46,259 bases of DNA, from positions 1 to 46,259 of the forward strand of contig JAKPQU010000309.1 of NCBI GenBank assembly GCA_029555925.1, written 5' to 3'. The position numbers and the translations under genes were made by a program. Numbering within the stretch: the first letter of the stretch is position 1; each line of letters begins with the position of its first letter. This DNA comes from Bacillota bacterium. Lineage in GTDB: Bacteria > Eremiobacterota > SpSt-956 > JAKJGF01. Positions 7,518-16,556 of the stretch are shown piece after piece. The notes beneath the pieces are model-generated. The model made no database searches and had not been told where the DNA came from. It worked only from the letters and a program-made list of their open reading frames with translations.

Positions 7518-8663
7518 ATGATTGCTAAAAAGATTTTCCTTTTATTAAGCCTTTTGTCTTTATGTGTCTTCTGCAACCCTGTAATTTCCGAAGACCTGCC
7601 TCCAATAACAATAGGAGCAGACAGTTTCCCCTTTGAACAGGGACAGGCAGTGGTGATGCAAAAACAATTATGGGGAGACAGAGATGAAATTTCTTTTGAA
7701 ACCTCTGTCATAGGAGGCACGAAAGATGTACAGGGAAAACAGGCTTTTATCGTTAAAAGTATTGATACGTCTGGTGATGTCCAGGAAGATTATATGGTCA
7801 AAGACGGTTCGTCACTCATGTATCTTGGAACAACAAGGGAGAAATGGAATAAACTTGTTCCTGCCATGAACCTTAAATTTCCCCTTCAACTCAATGCCAC
7901 CTGGACCGCAGTGGACAGAGAAATTTCCGGTAAACATGTTCTTATAACCGCAAAGGTAACATCTCAGGAATTTGTAAAGGTTCCTGCAGGTATATTTCAA
8001 TGTCTCAAGATTGATATAACATCCGGTTTTGCGGATGAAAAAAGGGTAGTAAACAGTTCCATATGGATTGCTCCTGGAAAAGGTATTGTAAAAGAGATCC
8101 AGCAGATAGAAGAGAAGGTCACCCAGGTAAGAGAACTTGTATATTTTCAGAAAGGCGGCAGAAGCCTTGCAGGAGCTTCAATACCTTCAGGCGGTTCGCA
8201 GTGGAGCGGTAACGGGGAAAGCATATACCATGCCTACTCGAAACATCCTGCGAAAGGAAGCACTGTTGAACAGGATATAGTAATCAGTTATGCCTTCACT
8301 TTTTCCATAGATCCCGGTACGGGACTTATAAAAGGGCAGGGTGAAGGAGCCATAAAAAAATACAGAAATTCGTCCGATGAAGGAGGAAGATGGACAAATT
8401 ATTCGATTGACGGCACCCCGAGAACAGTGTTTACATTCACAGGGAGAAAAGAAGGTAATTCCCTTAATTTTTATGATGGATTTACTTCCTTAAATCCGGA
8501 CAAAATAAAACTGTCAGGCGTGGGGGATGTGCCGATGATGAAAGCCCTTGAGCATGCTTTCCGTATTTCTGCATCTATAAACGGAAACAGTGCAGGTGCC
8601 AGTTTCTCAGCAGGCACTAAAGACGGAGCATCCATTAAGATACAGTGGCAGGCGAAACAGTAA
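7518..8663 (+). CDS. Secreted protein of unknown function (DUF3108/TapB-like first half)
   Basis: A 381-residue exported protein. Residues 1-25 are a Sec signal peptide (Lys3-5, then a long Leu-rich core). The first half contains the pattern VKVPAGIFQCLKI at about 153-165 followed by WIAPGKGIVKEI at about 187-198. This pattern is typical of beta-barrel-like periplasmic proteins related to DUF3108/TapB. The second half (about 235-381) is a Gly- and Ser-rich beta region that I do not recognise. AAGGAG lies 9 bases before the ATG. The gene sits between heptamer elements and so is probably transcribed alone. The family link is a pattern judgement only. Confidence 0.75.
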   Translation: MIAKKIFLLLSLLSLCVFCNPVISEDLPPITIGADSFPFEQGQAVVMQKQLWGDRDEISFETSVIGGTKDVQGKQAFIVKSIDTSGDVQEDYMVKDGSSLMYLGTTREKWNKLVPAMNLKFPLQLNATWTAVDREISGKHVLITAKVTSQEFVKVPAGIFQCLKIDITSGFADEKRVVNSSIWIAPGKGIVKEIQQIEEKVTQVRELVYFQKGGRSLAGASIPSGGSQWSGNGESIYHAYSKHPAKGSTVEQDIVISYAFTFSIDPGTGLIKGQGEGAIKKYRNSSDEGGRWTNYSIDGTPRTVFTFTGRKEGNSLNFYDGFTSLNPDKIKLSGVGDVPMMKALEHAFRISASINGNSAGASFSAGTKDGASIKIQWQAKQ

Positions 8664-8667
8664 AAAC

Positions 8668-8748
8668 GTGACGCGTGATGAGTAATGCGTGATGCGTAAT
8701 GAGCAAGAAAAATCTTCACACGTTACGCGTTACGCGTCACGCATTACG
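8668..8748. repeat. Inverted heptamer-repeat hairpin
   Basis: Units GTGACGC, GTGATGA, GTAATGC, GTGATGC, GTAATGA (8668-8702) face GTTACGC, GTTACGC, GTCACGC, ATTACGT-type units (8722-8748). The arms are complementary enough to form a long imperfect hairpin directly after the stop codon of the secreted protein. Confidence 0.8.
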
Positions 8749-8773
8749 TATTATATGAAAGGAGATTTTATTA

Positions 8774-9304
8774 ATGAGAAAACTTGCTATATTAACAGTA
8801 ATTCTGAGTTTTTTACTTTCTTCCGTAATCCTTGCAAATCTTCCTACAAAGGATATTGTGCCGGGGAAGTCTGTGGGAGGGCTTAAGCTCGGAACATCTT
8901 CAAAAGTCATAAAAAAAATGATGGGAGAGCCCGATAAGATTGAAAAGGGAGAAGGAAACCACAAGTATTTTGTTTATAATTACAATAAAGATAAAAAACG
9001 TGAATACGGACTTATGTTAACCATAGAAAATGATAAGTTAATAACTATTTTTGTATTCGATAAAAATTTCGTTGCTCCCGGAGGTCTTAAAGTAGGAGCC
9101 AGTGCAATGAAAATTCAGGAAAAATATAAGGATCAAATAGATAAGAAATATTATATTATGCAGAAAAATGACCTGGGCGGCAGTGATATTATATTCCCCC
9201 GTATAGGCATAGGATTTATGGTTAAGTCAGATGCAAAAGCAGGGGATGATCTTATTACGAATATAATGATTTTAGAAGCAATACCTGACTGGACGCAAAA
9301 GTAG
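8774..9304 (+). CDS. Exported protein with two SmpA/BLIP-like repeats
   Basis: A 176-residue protein with a signal peptide at residues 1-21 (MRKLAILTVILSFLLSSVIL). The mature part holds two related segments, GGLKLGTSSKVIKKMMGEPD at about 36-55 and GGLKVGASAMKIQEKYKDQ at about 104-122. In the first, the G-LG-S-x3-V-x2-MGEPD pattern is typical of SmpA/OmlA and BLIP-fold domains. There is no lipobox, so it is probably periplasmic and soluble. AAAGGAG lies 8 bases before the ATG. The stop TAG is followed at once by TAA and by the palindrome at 9303-9360. The fold assignment is reasonable; no function can be given. Confidence 0.7.
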   Translation: MRKLAILTVILSFLLSSVILANLPTKDIVPGKSVGGLKLGTSSKVIKKMMGEPDKIEKGEGNHKYFVYNYNKDKKREYGLMLTIENDKLITIFVFDKNFVAPGGLKVGASAMKIQEKYKDQIDKKYYIMQKNDLGGSDIIFPRIGIGFMVKSDAKAGDDLITNIMILEAIPDWTQK

Positions 9305-9360
9305 TAAGTGTGGTGAAGAGTGAAGGGTGTATTCACTCTTCACTCTTCACCACACTTACT
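9303..9360. terminator. Long inverted repeat between convergent genes (GTGAAGA heptamers)
   Basis: AGTAAGTGTGGTGAAGAGTG (9303-9322) is the exact complement of the segment ending at 9360, giving a stem of over 20 bp. It overlaps the stop codons of both convergent genes and would form a hairpin in either transcript. The inner part is made of GTGAAGA/GTGAAGG heptamers. Confidence 0.75.
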
Positions 9361-11488
9361 CCTGTATTTTCCCGTCATCTTCTTCGGGTGTGGCTGCAGG
9401 AGGTGCAGGTGTCGGTTGTGATACCTCTTTCGTATTATCAACGACCCAGCCTTTATGGGCAGAAAGTTCACAGGTCTTTTGGGGCTCTGTTCCCTTTTCG
9501 AAACGCCTTTTTGTCGGAGCAGGACATTTTGAACCTGCAATCAGTCCTGACTCGGGACATATCTCTACTTCGACATAATCGCCTTTCGGCATCTCAAATT
9601 CCGATACAGGGAGTTTTTCTTCCGCCTTTTTCATAACATCGGCCCATATCATGGCAGGATAATCTCCTCCATAAACCCTTTCCATAGGAGAAAAATCATC
9701 GTTACCTATCCAGACTGCAGTGGAAAAATCCGGTGTGTAACCTACAAACCATGCATCACGATAGTCGCTTGTAGTGCCTGTTTTACCTGCGGCAGGCCTT
9801 CCTATATAGGCATTGGCACCTGTGCCGCTCTCTATTACACCTCTGAGCATATCCGTAACATTATAGGCTGTTTCTGCAGGAAGAATCTTTACACCTGTTC
9901 TGTTTGAATTGTCTTCTATAATATTTCCGTCACTGTCCGTTATCTTTTTTATTGTCGTAGCTTCGATTTTTGTTCCCATATTCCCCAGTATTGATACGGC
10001 GGAAGCCATTTCCAGAACAGTCACTTCGGCACTGCCGAGGGCAAGAGACAGATATGGTTTTAACTCGCCCTGAATGCCCATGGCATGGGCGTATTTTATT
10101 ACAGTATCTATGCCAACCTGTTCCATGATTTTCACGCTTATGACATTACGGGAAAGCCTGAGAGCATCCCTCATTCTCATAGAACCCATAAACCTGCCGT
10201 CACTGTTCTGAGGCGTATAAGGTTCCCCCTGGGGAGAGGTAAATGTCGTGGGGGAATCGCTGAATACAGTGTCAGGTGATATACCGCTGTTTACTGCCGC
10301 AGTATAGACAAATATCTTGAAGGAAGAACCAGGCTGTCTTCTGGCCTGCCATGCCCTGTTAAACTGGTTTTTCTGAGTGTAATCATATCCTCCGACCATT
10401 ACCCTTATGAAACCTGTTTTATTTTCCACACATACAAGAGCACCTTCGCTGCAATAGGCATATTCCTGTATCCCGAGGTCAATGCCTTTTCTCAATGCTG
10501 TCTGGGCATATTCCTGAAGCGGTATGTCAAGAGTGCTGTAAACCTTCAATCCGCCTCTGTAGACCACTTCGGAACCATATTTTTTTACCAGTTCATGGAG
10601 ACAGTAGGTGCTGAAATAGGGCATACGAAAACCTTTAAATCCAAGTTCCCTGGGGCCTGTTGTTTTTACAGGTTTATCCATATATTTTTTTGCTTCTTCA
10701 GGAGCAATCATTGATAGCTCTTTCATCCTGTTAAGGACAAGGGCCTGTCTTTTTTTACAGGCTTTTGTATCTACAAAAGGGGAATAAACGGAAGGTGCCT
10801 GGGGAAGGCCTGCGAGTATGGCAGCTTCTCCAAGATCTATATCTGACACGGATTTCCCGAAATAGGTTCTCGCCGCAGCTTCCACACCGAAAGAACCGGA
10901 ACCCAGAAATATCTGGTTTAAATATAATTCCAAAATCTCATCTTTCGAGAATTTCTTCTCAATCTGAAGGGAAAGAAGTATTTCGGAAATCTTTCTTCCG
11001 TAGCTCTGCTCCTGAGACAGAAAAAGGTTTCTCGCAAGCTGCTGTGTAATGGTACTGGCTCCCTGGCTCGTGCCTTTTTCCCTTATATTGGCCCAGAGAG
11101 CCCTTAAAATACCTTTTATACTTATACCATGATGGGCATAAAATTTATCATCTTCTATGGCAAGAAAGGCATTGACCAGATCTTTCGGCATTTTTTTGAG
11201 AGGAACCCATGTCCTGTTTTCTTCATAGAGTTCTGCTATCAGTTCACCGTTGCTTGCATAGATTCTCGTTGTCTCTCCCGGCTGAAATTTTTCAAGGGCG
11301 CTTATGTCGGGAAGGGTTTTGTAGCAGGTGTATATTATACCTGTGGCTGTGCCTGAAACCAGCAGAATTAGAAGAATAGATATAAGAAGTATATAATTGA
11401 AAACAGTTTTTATTAATCTGTATTTTGCTTTTTTTGTTGCTCTTGAAATTGTTATCACCTTTGTGAGGTAAGGCATAACGTGTAACAC
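9356..11488 (-). CDS. Class A penicillin-binding protein (PBP1A family)
   Basis: A bifunctional peptidoglycan synthase. A short cytosolic N-terminus and a membrane anchor at about residues 29-53 come first. The GT51 glycosyltransferase follows, with the catalytic Glu in AIEDDKFYAHHGI at about 110-122 and ELYLNQIFLGSGSFG at about 187-201. The transpeptidase has S388-S-F-K391 (SxxK), SRN at 446-448 and KTGT at 569-572. The Pro-rich C-terminal tail ends in the palindrome that separates it from the previous gene. The exact start is unclear. The ATGs at 11488 and 11476 lie inside a heptamer-like segment without a ribosome site. The only good site, AGGTG at 11460-11456, would serve a non-canonical ATT at 11449. 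The function is secure. Confidence 0.95.
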   Translation of the reverse strand: MLHVMPYLTKVITISRATKKAKYRLIKTVFNYILLISILLILLVSGTATGIIYTCYKTLPDISALEKFQPGETTRIYASNGELIAELYEENRTWVPLKKMPKDLVNAFLAIEDDKFYAHHGISIKGILRALWANIREKGTSQGASTITQQLARNLFLSQEQSYGRKISEILLSLQIEKKFSKDEILELYLNQIFLGSGSFGVEAAARTYFGKSVSDIDLGEAAILAGLPQAPSVYSPFVDTKACKKRQALVLNRMKELSMIAPEEAKKYMDKPVKTTGPRELGFKGFRMPYFSTYCLHELVKKYGSEVVYRGGLKVYSTLDIPLQEYAQTALRKGIDLGIQEYAYCSEGALVCVENKTGFIRVMVGGYDYTQKNQFNRAWQARRQPGSSFKIFVYTAAVNSGISPDTVFSDSPTTFTSPQGEPYTPQNSDGRFMGSMRMRDALRLSRNVISVKIMEQVGIDTVIKYAHAMGIQGELKPYLSLALGSAEVTVLEMASAVSILGNMGTKIEATTIKKITDSDGNIIEDNSNRTGVKILPAETAYNVTDMLRGVIESGTGANAYIGRPAAGKTGTTSDYRDAWFVGYTPDFSTAVWIGNDDFSPMERVYGGDYPAMIWADVMKKAEEKLPVSEFEMPKGDYVEVEICPESGLIAGSKCPAPTKRRFEKGTEPQKTCELSAHKGWVVDNTKEVSQPTPAPPAATPEEDDGKIQE

Positions 11489-11596
11489 GCCTTACGTCTT
11501 TATGAACTATTCTATAAAACCTGAAAATTTCCTTTTACTGACCCGAGTTTTAGCTGAAAGACCTCTAATAAAACGCTCCTGTCCACCTTTCACTGA

Positions 11597-12691
11597 TTAC
11601 TTGCTCACCTTTCCTTCCACACCTTCAACAAACCAGTTCATCTCCAGAAGTTCTTTATCTGTCACTTTTTTATCTTTTTCTACCTTTACTTTTCCATCCT
11701 GACCTTTGATTGGCCCGGCAAATATTTCAAGTTTCCCCTCTATTATATCTTTTTTTTCTTTTTCCACCAGTTTCTTTACATCTTCCGGAACCATAGATGC
11801 CACAGGAGCAAGATCTACAACACCTGATTTCATACCTTCCCAGTAAGAAGAAGTCTTCCATGTGCCATTATAGACTTCTGTTGCAGTCTTAACATAAAAG
11901 GGTGTCCAGTTCCATACAGGTGATGTAAGATGGGCTCCGGGAGCGAATTTACTCATATCACAGTTATAACCTATAGAATAGACACCTTTTGCTTCTGCTG
12001 CCTGCTGTGGTGCGGCAGTATCCTGATGCTGTGCTATAACATCTGTGCCCGTATCCAGAAGACTTTCTGCTGCTTCTTTTTCTTTTCCGGGATCATACCA
12101 TGTATAGGTCCATACTACATGAACCCTGGCTTTCGGATTTACCTTCCTTACTCCCAGGGTAAAAGCATTGATGCCTCTTATTACTTCCGGAATAGGATGA
12201 GCGGCTACATATCCTATTTTATTGGATTTTGTCATCTTTCCCGCCACAAGGCCTGAGAGATACCTTGGCTCTTCTATGCGACCAAAATAGTTACCCAGAT
12301 TGGCTGAGTTTTTGTAGCCAGAACAGTGCATAAATACAACATCGGGATATTTCTTTGCCACATTTTCCATGGCATCCATATAGCCAAAACTTGTACCGAA
12401 AATAAGTTTATAACCCTTTTCGCAGAGACTGGTAAAAATTCTTTCTGCATCAGAACCTTCCGGCACACTTTCTATATAAGTGGTTTCGACAAAATCCAGT
12501 TGCTGCTCCATTTCCTTCCTGGCTTTATCATGGGCAAAGGTCCATCCTGCATCACCTACAGGGCCTACATAAACGAAGGCTACTTTAAGTTTCTTTTTTT
12601 CCGGCTGATTTGAGCCTTCTTTCTGCTGACAGGAGCATAAAGCAGTTACCAGTAACAGAAGGATTGATAAAATTAAGAAATTTTTTTTCAC
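11597..12691 (-). CDS. BMP-family ABC transporter substrate-binding lipoprotein (BmpA/PnrA/Med-like)
   Basis: A 364-residue lipoprotein. The GTG start at 12691 is chosen because AGGAGG lies at 12706-12701, whereas the longer in-frame reading to 12760 has no site. The signal peptide ends at TALCSC, a lipobox with Cys near residue 20. The mature part begins KLKVAFVYVGPVGDAGW, the family hallmark, and contains IFGTSFGYMDAM and HQDTAAPQQAAEAKG. BMP proteins deliver nucleosides or related purines to an ABC importer, or act as regulatory lipoproteins such as Med. No ABC permease or ATPase for import is adjacent, so its transporter lies elsewhere. Family confidence is high; the ligand is unknown. 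Confidence 0.9.
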   Translation of the reverse strand: MKKNFLILSILLLLVTALCSCQQKEGSNQPEKKKLKVAFVYVGPVGDAGWTFAHDKARKEMEQQLDFVETTYIESVPEGSDAERIFTSLCEKGYKLIFGTSFGYMDAMENVAKKYPDVVFMHCSGYKNSANLGNYFGRIEEPRYLSGLVAGKMTKSNKIGYVAAHPIPEVIRGINAFTLGVRKVNPKARVHVVWTYTWYDPGKEKEAAESLLDTGTDVIAQHQDTAAPQQAAEAKGVYSIGYNCDMSKFAPGAHLTSPVWNWTPFYVKTATEVYNGTWKTSSYWEGMKSGVVDLAPVASMVPEDVKKLVEKEKKDIIEGKLEIFAGPIKGQDGKVKVEKDKKVTDKELLEMNWFVEGVEGKVSK

Positions 12692-13212
12692 AAAAAATAA
12701 CCTCCTGAAAATTTTTATAGATAAAATAATTTTTATTATTTTTATATATAGATTGCACAATCATCGATATATTATTCGACGAAAAGTGGTTATTCCTTTT
12801 GCTGTCGATTTTTTTATAGAGTAATAATTAAGTTTTTATATATTTTTTGTGAAATTTAAAGGTATCAGAATTTTTATTTTTAATGGCGCAAAATAAAGCT
12901 TTAGATGAAAATTATAAAGAGGCAATTTACCGGGTTAAGCATAAATATAGTTAGTTTCATAACTATCCATAAATAATGACCTCTTAATGCGTAAAGCGTA
13001 ATGCGTGATGCGCGCAGGGATTAAACCCGTCATGCGTCGTGCGTTACGCGTCACGACGACTTAAATTCTAATAAGTTATGAAATACACTATAATACATAT
13101 ATGCTCATGTTGGTAGCTAAATAATTTATTAAAATTTTCTAACATTATTTTAATCCAATTTTAAAGTTTATTTACTATAATTCAAAGAAAAGCTTACAGG
13201 AGGGATAGATAA
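12692..13212. repeat. 520-base intergenic region with dispersed repeats and no gene
   Basis: The segment 12861-12931 matches 19043-19113 at roughly four in five positions (core AATGGCGYAAAATAA, then CTTTAGATGAAAATTA). The stretch 12949-12965 matches 6613-6629. Inverted heptamer arrays lie at about 12988-13055, and the end of the region (13044-13106) is a second copy of bases 1-60. The rest is very AT-rich. No coding signal was seen. Confidence 0.7.
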
Positions 13213-13632
13213 ATGTCAGGCTCTTCTCTTATAGACATAGGTAATACATTAATAAGCAGTGATTTGAGAAACTTTATCGTTCATGTGGCAAATTCTTCAC
13301 TGAAAACCGAAATACTTGAGTTTATTTATTATAATCCCAACAGTGTCTTTGATGCATCTCTACTGGCCGCAGAACTGGAGAGAAAAGAAGAACAGATAAA
13401 AAAAGCTTTAAGTGATTTTGTTGCAGCTAATCTTCTTTCTCCTGTAGAATACATAAGCGAACCTTATTATATTCCTGTAAAGAACAGCAAATTCCTTGAA
13501 TTGTTAAATAAATTTGTTACTTTATATAACAGTCCAAACGGAAGACAGATAATCTGCTCCATAATTATTGACAGAGGAAATGACAGTCACCTTTATAAAA
13601 CTGCTGATTTTGTAACGTTAAACCTTAATTGA
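13213..13632 (+). CDS. Small winged-helix-like protein of unknown function
   Basis: A 139-residue soluble protein; GGAGGG precedes the ATG by 7 bases. Residues about 30-85 look like a winged helix-turn-helix: a helix (SLKTEILEFIYYN), a second helix (DASLLAAELERKEEQIKKAL) and a hydrophobic wing (LLSPVEYIS). The C-terminal part is not recognised. DNA binding is inferred from the pattern alone. It appears monocistronic: the gene before it is divergent and about 500 bases of non-coding sequence follow. Confidence 0.55.
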   Translation: MSGSSLIDIGNTLISSDLRNFIVHVANSSLKTEILEFIYYNPNSVFDASLLAAELERKEEQIKKALSDFVAANLLSPVEYISEPYYIPVKNSKFLELLNKFVTLYNSPNGRQIICSIIIDRGNDSHLYKTADFVTLNLN

Positions 13633-14094
13633 AACGTTGCCAATCTATAATAATCAGTGTAACTGCCATGACCGGGCGCTTACAACGAAGAATGAGAAGG
13701 TATCTTTTCATTTACCCTTCACACGTTACAATTCTCAAATATATAACCGGTTACTCATTATTTTTGATTACCCTTCCGATGAAAGAGCTTCTTCCTGTGG
13801 AAACCTGTGATTCTGTTACTTCTCTATCAATATATTTTTTCTGTTGCTTTTCTAATATGATTGAAATATAATTTTATATACTTTACCCGGTGTTTATCGT
13901 CAATGTGCTATTTGTTATACAGATTTTTGGTCATCTTACAGGGAAATCTTTCCTTTATCTCTTTAGGACTACCAAATATAGAAAGAAAAAGTTTTAATGT
14001 AAGACTGGTTTCCTGCTATGAAATAGAGTGAAAAAGGCATCAGAAAAAGTATTTGAGCCGGCTTTTATTTTACCAGGCCGGCGATAGATTAAAC
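13633..14094. other. Intergenic stretch with no recognised gene
   Basis: About 460 bases with no convincing ORF on either strand. An 80-codon open frame at 13629-13871 has no ribosome site or domain and ends in a hydrophobic low-complexity run. A GCCGGC pair at about 14057-14082 could form a short hairpin. Confidence 0.5.
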
Positions 14095-14123
14095 TTGTTC
14101 TTTCCATTTTTCTATGATATAAT
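14095..14123 (+). promoter_or_regulatory. Sigma-70 promoter giving an apparently leaderless transcript
   Basis: TTGTTC (14095-14100), 17 bases, then TATAAT (14118-14123). The ATG of the glycosyltransferase is at 14130, just where transcription should start, and no Shine-Dalgarno sequence precedes it. Confidence 0.65.
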
Positions 14124-14129
14124 TTACCC

Positions 14130-15245
14130 ATGAAACATGAAGAATTAAAACCACTCAATATACTTTCCGGTATCTATTCACCTTTTAATAGATTCAACGG
14201 CAGTGTTGTATTCTGTAATAATCTTTATGAGGAAATGATCGAAAAGGGATGTACTGTAAATTTTATCGGGTTGAATACATCAGATCTTATGGAAACCAGG
14301 ATGAAACTTACCCTGATGGAAGGTAATCTGACAGGAGAAGCAGATACACCGGCTTTTAATAAAGCAGTAGAGGATATGAAAGGGGCCTTTTTACATATAC
14401 TAAATAATAAACCTGTAGATATAGTCCACTGTCAGCATCTTACTTTTCCTCCTGCAGTAGCATTAAGTTCCATGAATTTCGAACAGCCTCTCGTAATTAC
14501 ATCTCATGCCTCTGATATAGAATTTGCCAGAAATAATCCTGTCCATGCAGACCATTTGAGGAAAAGTCTTGACATGGCAGATAAAGTGGTGCTTCTGTCA
14601 AGAAAACTAATACCTCTTCTTGAAGAGATAAAACCTGATATGGCTTTTGAAAAGATTGCCATACTTCCTCTCGGAGTGGACAGGAAATTTTTTATTTCTG
14701 AGAAGCCATGTAAAGATGAAAAACCTTTTATTATTCTTTATTCAGGGCGTCTGACAAAAGAAAAAGGTGTTGATATTTTGCTGGAAGTTCTGCAGAAAAT
14801 ACCGGATGCATTACTGCGAATAGCAGGTAAGGGAAATTTTGAAGAAGAATTGAAAAATAAAACTCTATCTATGGATTTAGAAAAGAGAGTAACATTTTTA
14901 GGTTTTCTCGGAAGGGAAGAATTAAAAAAGGAATATCAGAAAGCTCATATTCTTGCTGTACCTTCTCAAGGTATTGAAGGCATTCCTCAGGTATGTCTTG
15001 AAGCAATGGCCAATTATCTTCCTGTAATGGCAACAGATACGGGAGGAATATCTGAAGTGTTTGCCGATGCGGCATTAATTGTGCCAAAAGGCAACCGGCA
15101 GGAAGTAATCAATGCAATAGTTGAACTTCATGACAATCGATCATTGAGAGATGACCTGGCTATTAAAGGCAGGGAACGGGTAGAACAGTACAGCTGGGAA
15201 AGGATAGCCCATCTTTATATGGCCTTATTCAGGTCATTACTTTAA
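14130..15245 (+). CDS. GT4-family glycosyltransferase
   Basis: A 371-residue retaining glycosyltransferase with a GT-B fold. The N-terminal acceptor domain contains VHCQH near 99-103 and SHASD at 125-129. The C-terminal donor domain has YSGRLTKEKGVDILL at about 204-218 and the EX7E pair Glu283/Glu291 in EGIPQVCLEAM, followed by ATDTGGISEV. Such enzymes add sugars from nucleotide donors to lipids, polysaccharides or small molecules. There is no signal or membrane segment, so it is cytosolic or peripheral. Neither donor nor acceptor can be read from sequence. It is expressed from its own promoter with the start codon at the predicted +1. Confidence 0.9.
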   Translation: MKHEELKPLNILSGIYSPFNRFNGSVVFCNNLYEEMIEKGCTVNFIGLNTSDLMETRMKLTLMEGNLTGEADTPAFNKAVEDMKGAFLHILNNKPVDIVHCQHLTFPPAVALSSMNFEQPLVITSHASDIEFARNNPVHADHLRKSLDMADKVVLLSRKLIPLLEEIKPDMAFEKIAILPLGVDRKFFISEKPCKDEKPFIILYSGRLTKEKGVDILLEVLQKIPDALLRIAGKGNFEEELKNKTLSMDLEKRVTFLGFLGREELKKEYQKAHILAVPSQGIEGIPQVCLEAMANYLPVMATDTGGISEVFADAALIVPKGNRQEVINAIVELHDNRSLRDDLAIKGRERVEQYSWERIAHLYMALFRSLL

Positions 15246-15283
15246 TCAAGAGTTCTTTCGCTGATGAACAGGGGGAGGTTTAT

Positions 15284-16300
15284 ATGATTTGTACTGTATG
15301 CGGTGGCAAAATAAGAGATGAAGCACGTTTTTGTGCTCATTGCGGACAGAAAGTTCAGGTCAAGAAATCTATAGTAAATGTTGAATTTACAGATAAAACT
15401 TCTGATGTTGCAGCAGATAATCAGGAAATTGATGAAGAGAATAAGAAGTTCATAGAAACAGAAACTCTCAGAATATTTAAAGAAAAGTCCGGCGAAATCG
15501 ATTTTCCCGAGAGAGGATCTTCAAAATATTTAAGTAATCTGGAAATACCTTCTTTTAAAAATCTCAAAGGCAGAGAGGTTCATGTGAGTATTACTGCCAG
15601 AGATATTGAAAAACTTATGGAAAAAGAAGGCATTGAATTCAGAGACGGTCTCTGGAAAAAGGATTTCGAAGGTATATGTGCCATCTGTTCACTGGATGAT
15701 ACGCTCGATCTTGTTTATCACTGTATAAAAGGTAAAAATGAACATAAATTCTGCTGTGAACTCCACGGGTATCTGAGTAAAAAAACTGATGTGTCAGGCA
15801 TTTATTCCCAGTTTGTATTTCCTGAAAACTGGGACGGAAATAAAATAGAACTGTGGAAAAAAGATATTACCAGGTCTGAACAGGAAAGAAGGGAGAAAAC
15901 CCTTGATTATTACAAAACAGGAATGATGGAAAAGCTTTATTGCTGTGTCTGTGATGAAGAAATTGATTTTATAGAACAGTATCAGAACGGAGGATACTGT
16001 GAGAAGTGTAAAACTAAAAAAGCCGGCCAGGAATCAGAGAGTGAAAAATTATGGCAGCTGGAAGTAGGGAAATATAAGATAGGTTCTGTCTTTGAAGTCC
16101 TGGATAAACCTGATACGGCCACAGGTGATCTTGAAACAGGCCAGATGTATCAATTGAAATATAAAAAAGGTAAGAGGGTTTATATGGCCAGGCTTGATTT
16201 AAAAGGAAAACCCGTTACAGGTAAAGGTTACTGGTATCTCGGCATACCTCATTATTTCAAACATCAACCTGCAAGAAAGATAACCAAAGCATATAAATAA
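15284..16300 (+). CDS. Zinc-ribbon protein with three Cys clusters, function unknown
   Basis: A 338-residue protein starting 38 bases after the glycosyltransferase, with GGGGAGG 6 bases before its ATG. Residues 3-20 are a CX2CX10CX2C ribbon of the same spacing as in the kinases at 3285 and 35856. A second Cys/His cluster lies at Cys132, Cys135, Cys147, Cys157/158 and His161. A third lies at Cys219/220, Cys222, Cys238 and Cys241. No kinase motif, signal peptide or membrane segment is visible. The C-terminal 70 residues are basic and beta-rich. A multi-zinc adaptor or nucleic-acid-binding protein would fit, but the function is unknown. Confidence 0.7.
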   Translation: MICTVCGGKIRDEARFCAHCGQKVQVKKSIVNVEFTDKTSDVAADNQEIDEENKKFIETETLRIFKEKSGEIDFPERGSSKYLSNLEIPSFKNLKGREVHVSITARDIEKLMEKEGIEFRDGLWKKDFEGICAICSLDDTLDLVYHCIKGKNEHKFCCELHGYLSKKTDVSGIYSQFVFPENWDGNKIELWKKDITRSEQERREKTLDYYKTGMMEKLYCCVCDEEIDFIEQYQNGGYCEKCKTKKAGQESESEKLWQLEVGKYKIGSVFEVLDKPDTATGDLETGQMYQLKYKKGKRVYMARLDLKGKPVTGKGYWYLGIPHYFKHQPARKITKAYK

Positions 16301-16556
16301 AGTTATGGCAATTTAAGATTACAGAAAAATTCATTTTTAATGACGTAAAATCAATCTTTCAGTATAATTTATTCCGGATTAAACCCGGGGGACGGATTGA
16401 CCTCTCTGCCATTCCTAAATATTAGGATCATTATCTTTTGAACGATCCCCACCCGGTCTATATATTGTTATTTCAAAGATTATTCTATACAAAACCAGGT
16501 GATTTTGAATGGTATTAATAGAAATTTACACAAAATTTATGATACAGCCTGAAAAT

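Noticed and set aside
13629..13871. 80-codon ORF after the winged-helix-like gene
   Set aside because: No Shine-Dalgarno, no recognisable domain and a low-complexity C-terminus; overlap with the previous stop looks accidental.
16301..16556. Possible small gene or RNA between 16301 and 16556
   Set aside because: Only a weak GGATCATT/AACGATCC hairpin near 16430-16450; no coding signal or known RNA pattern.
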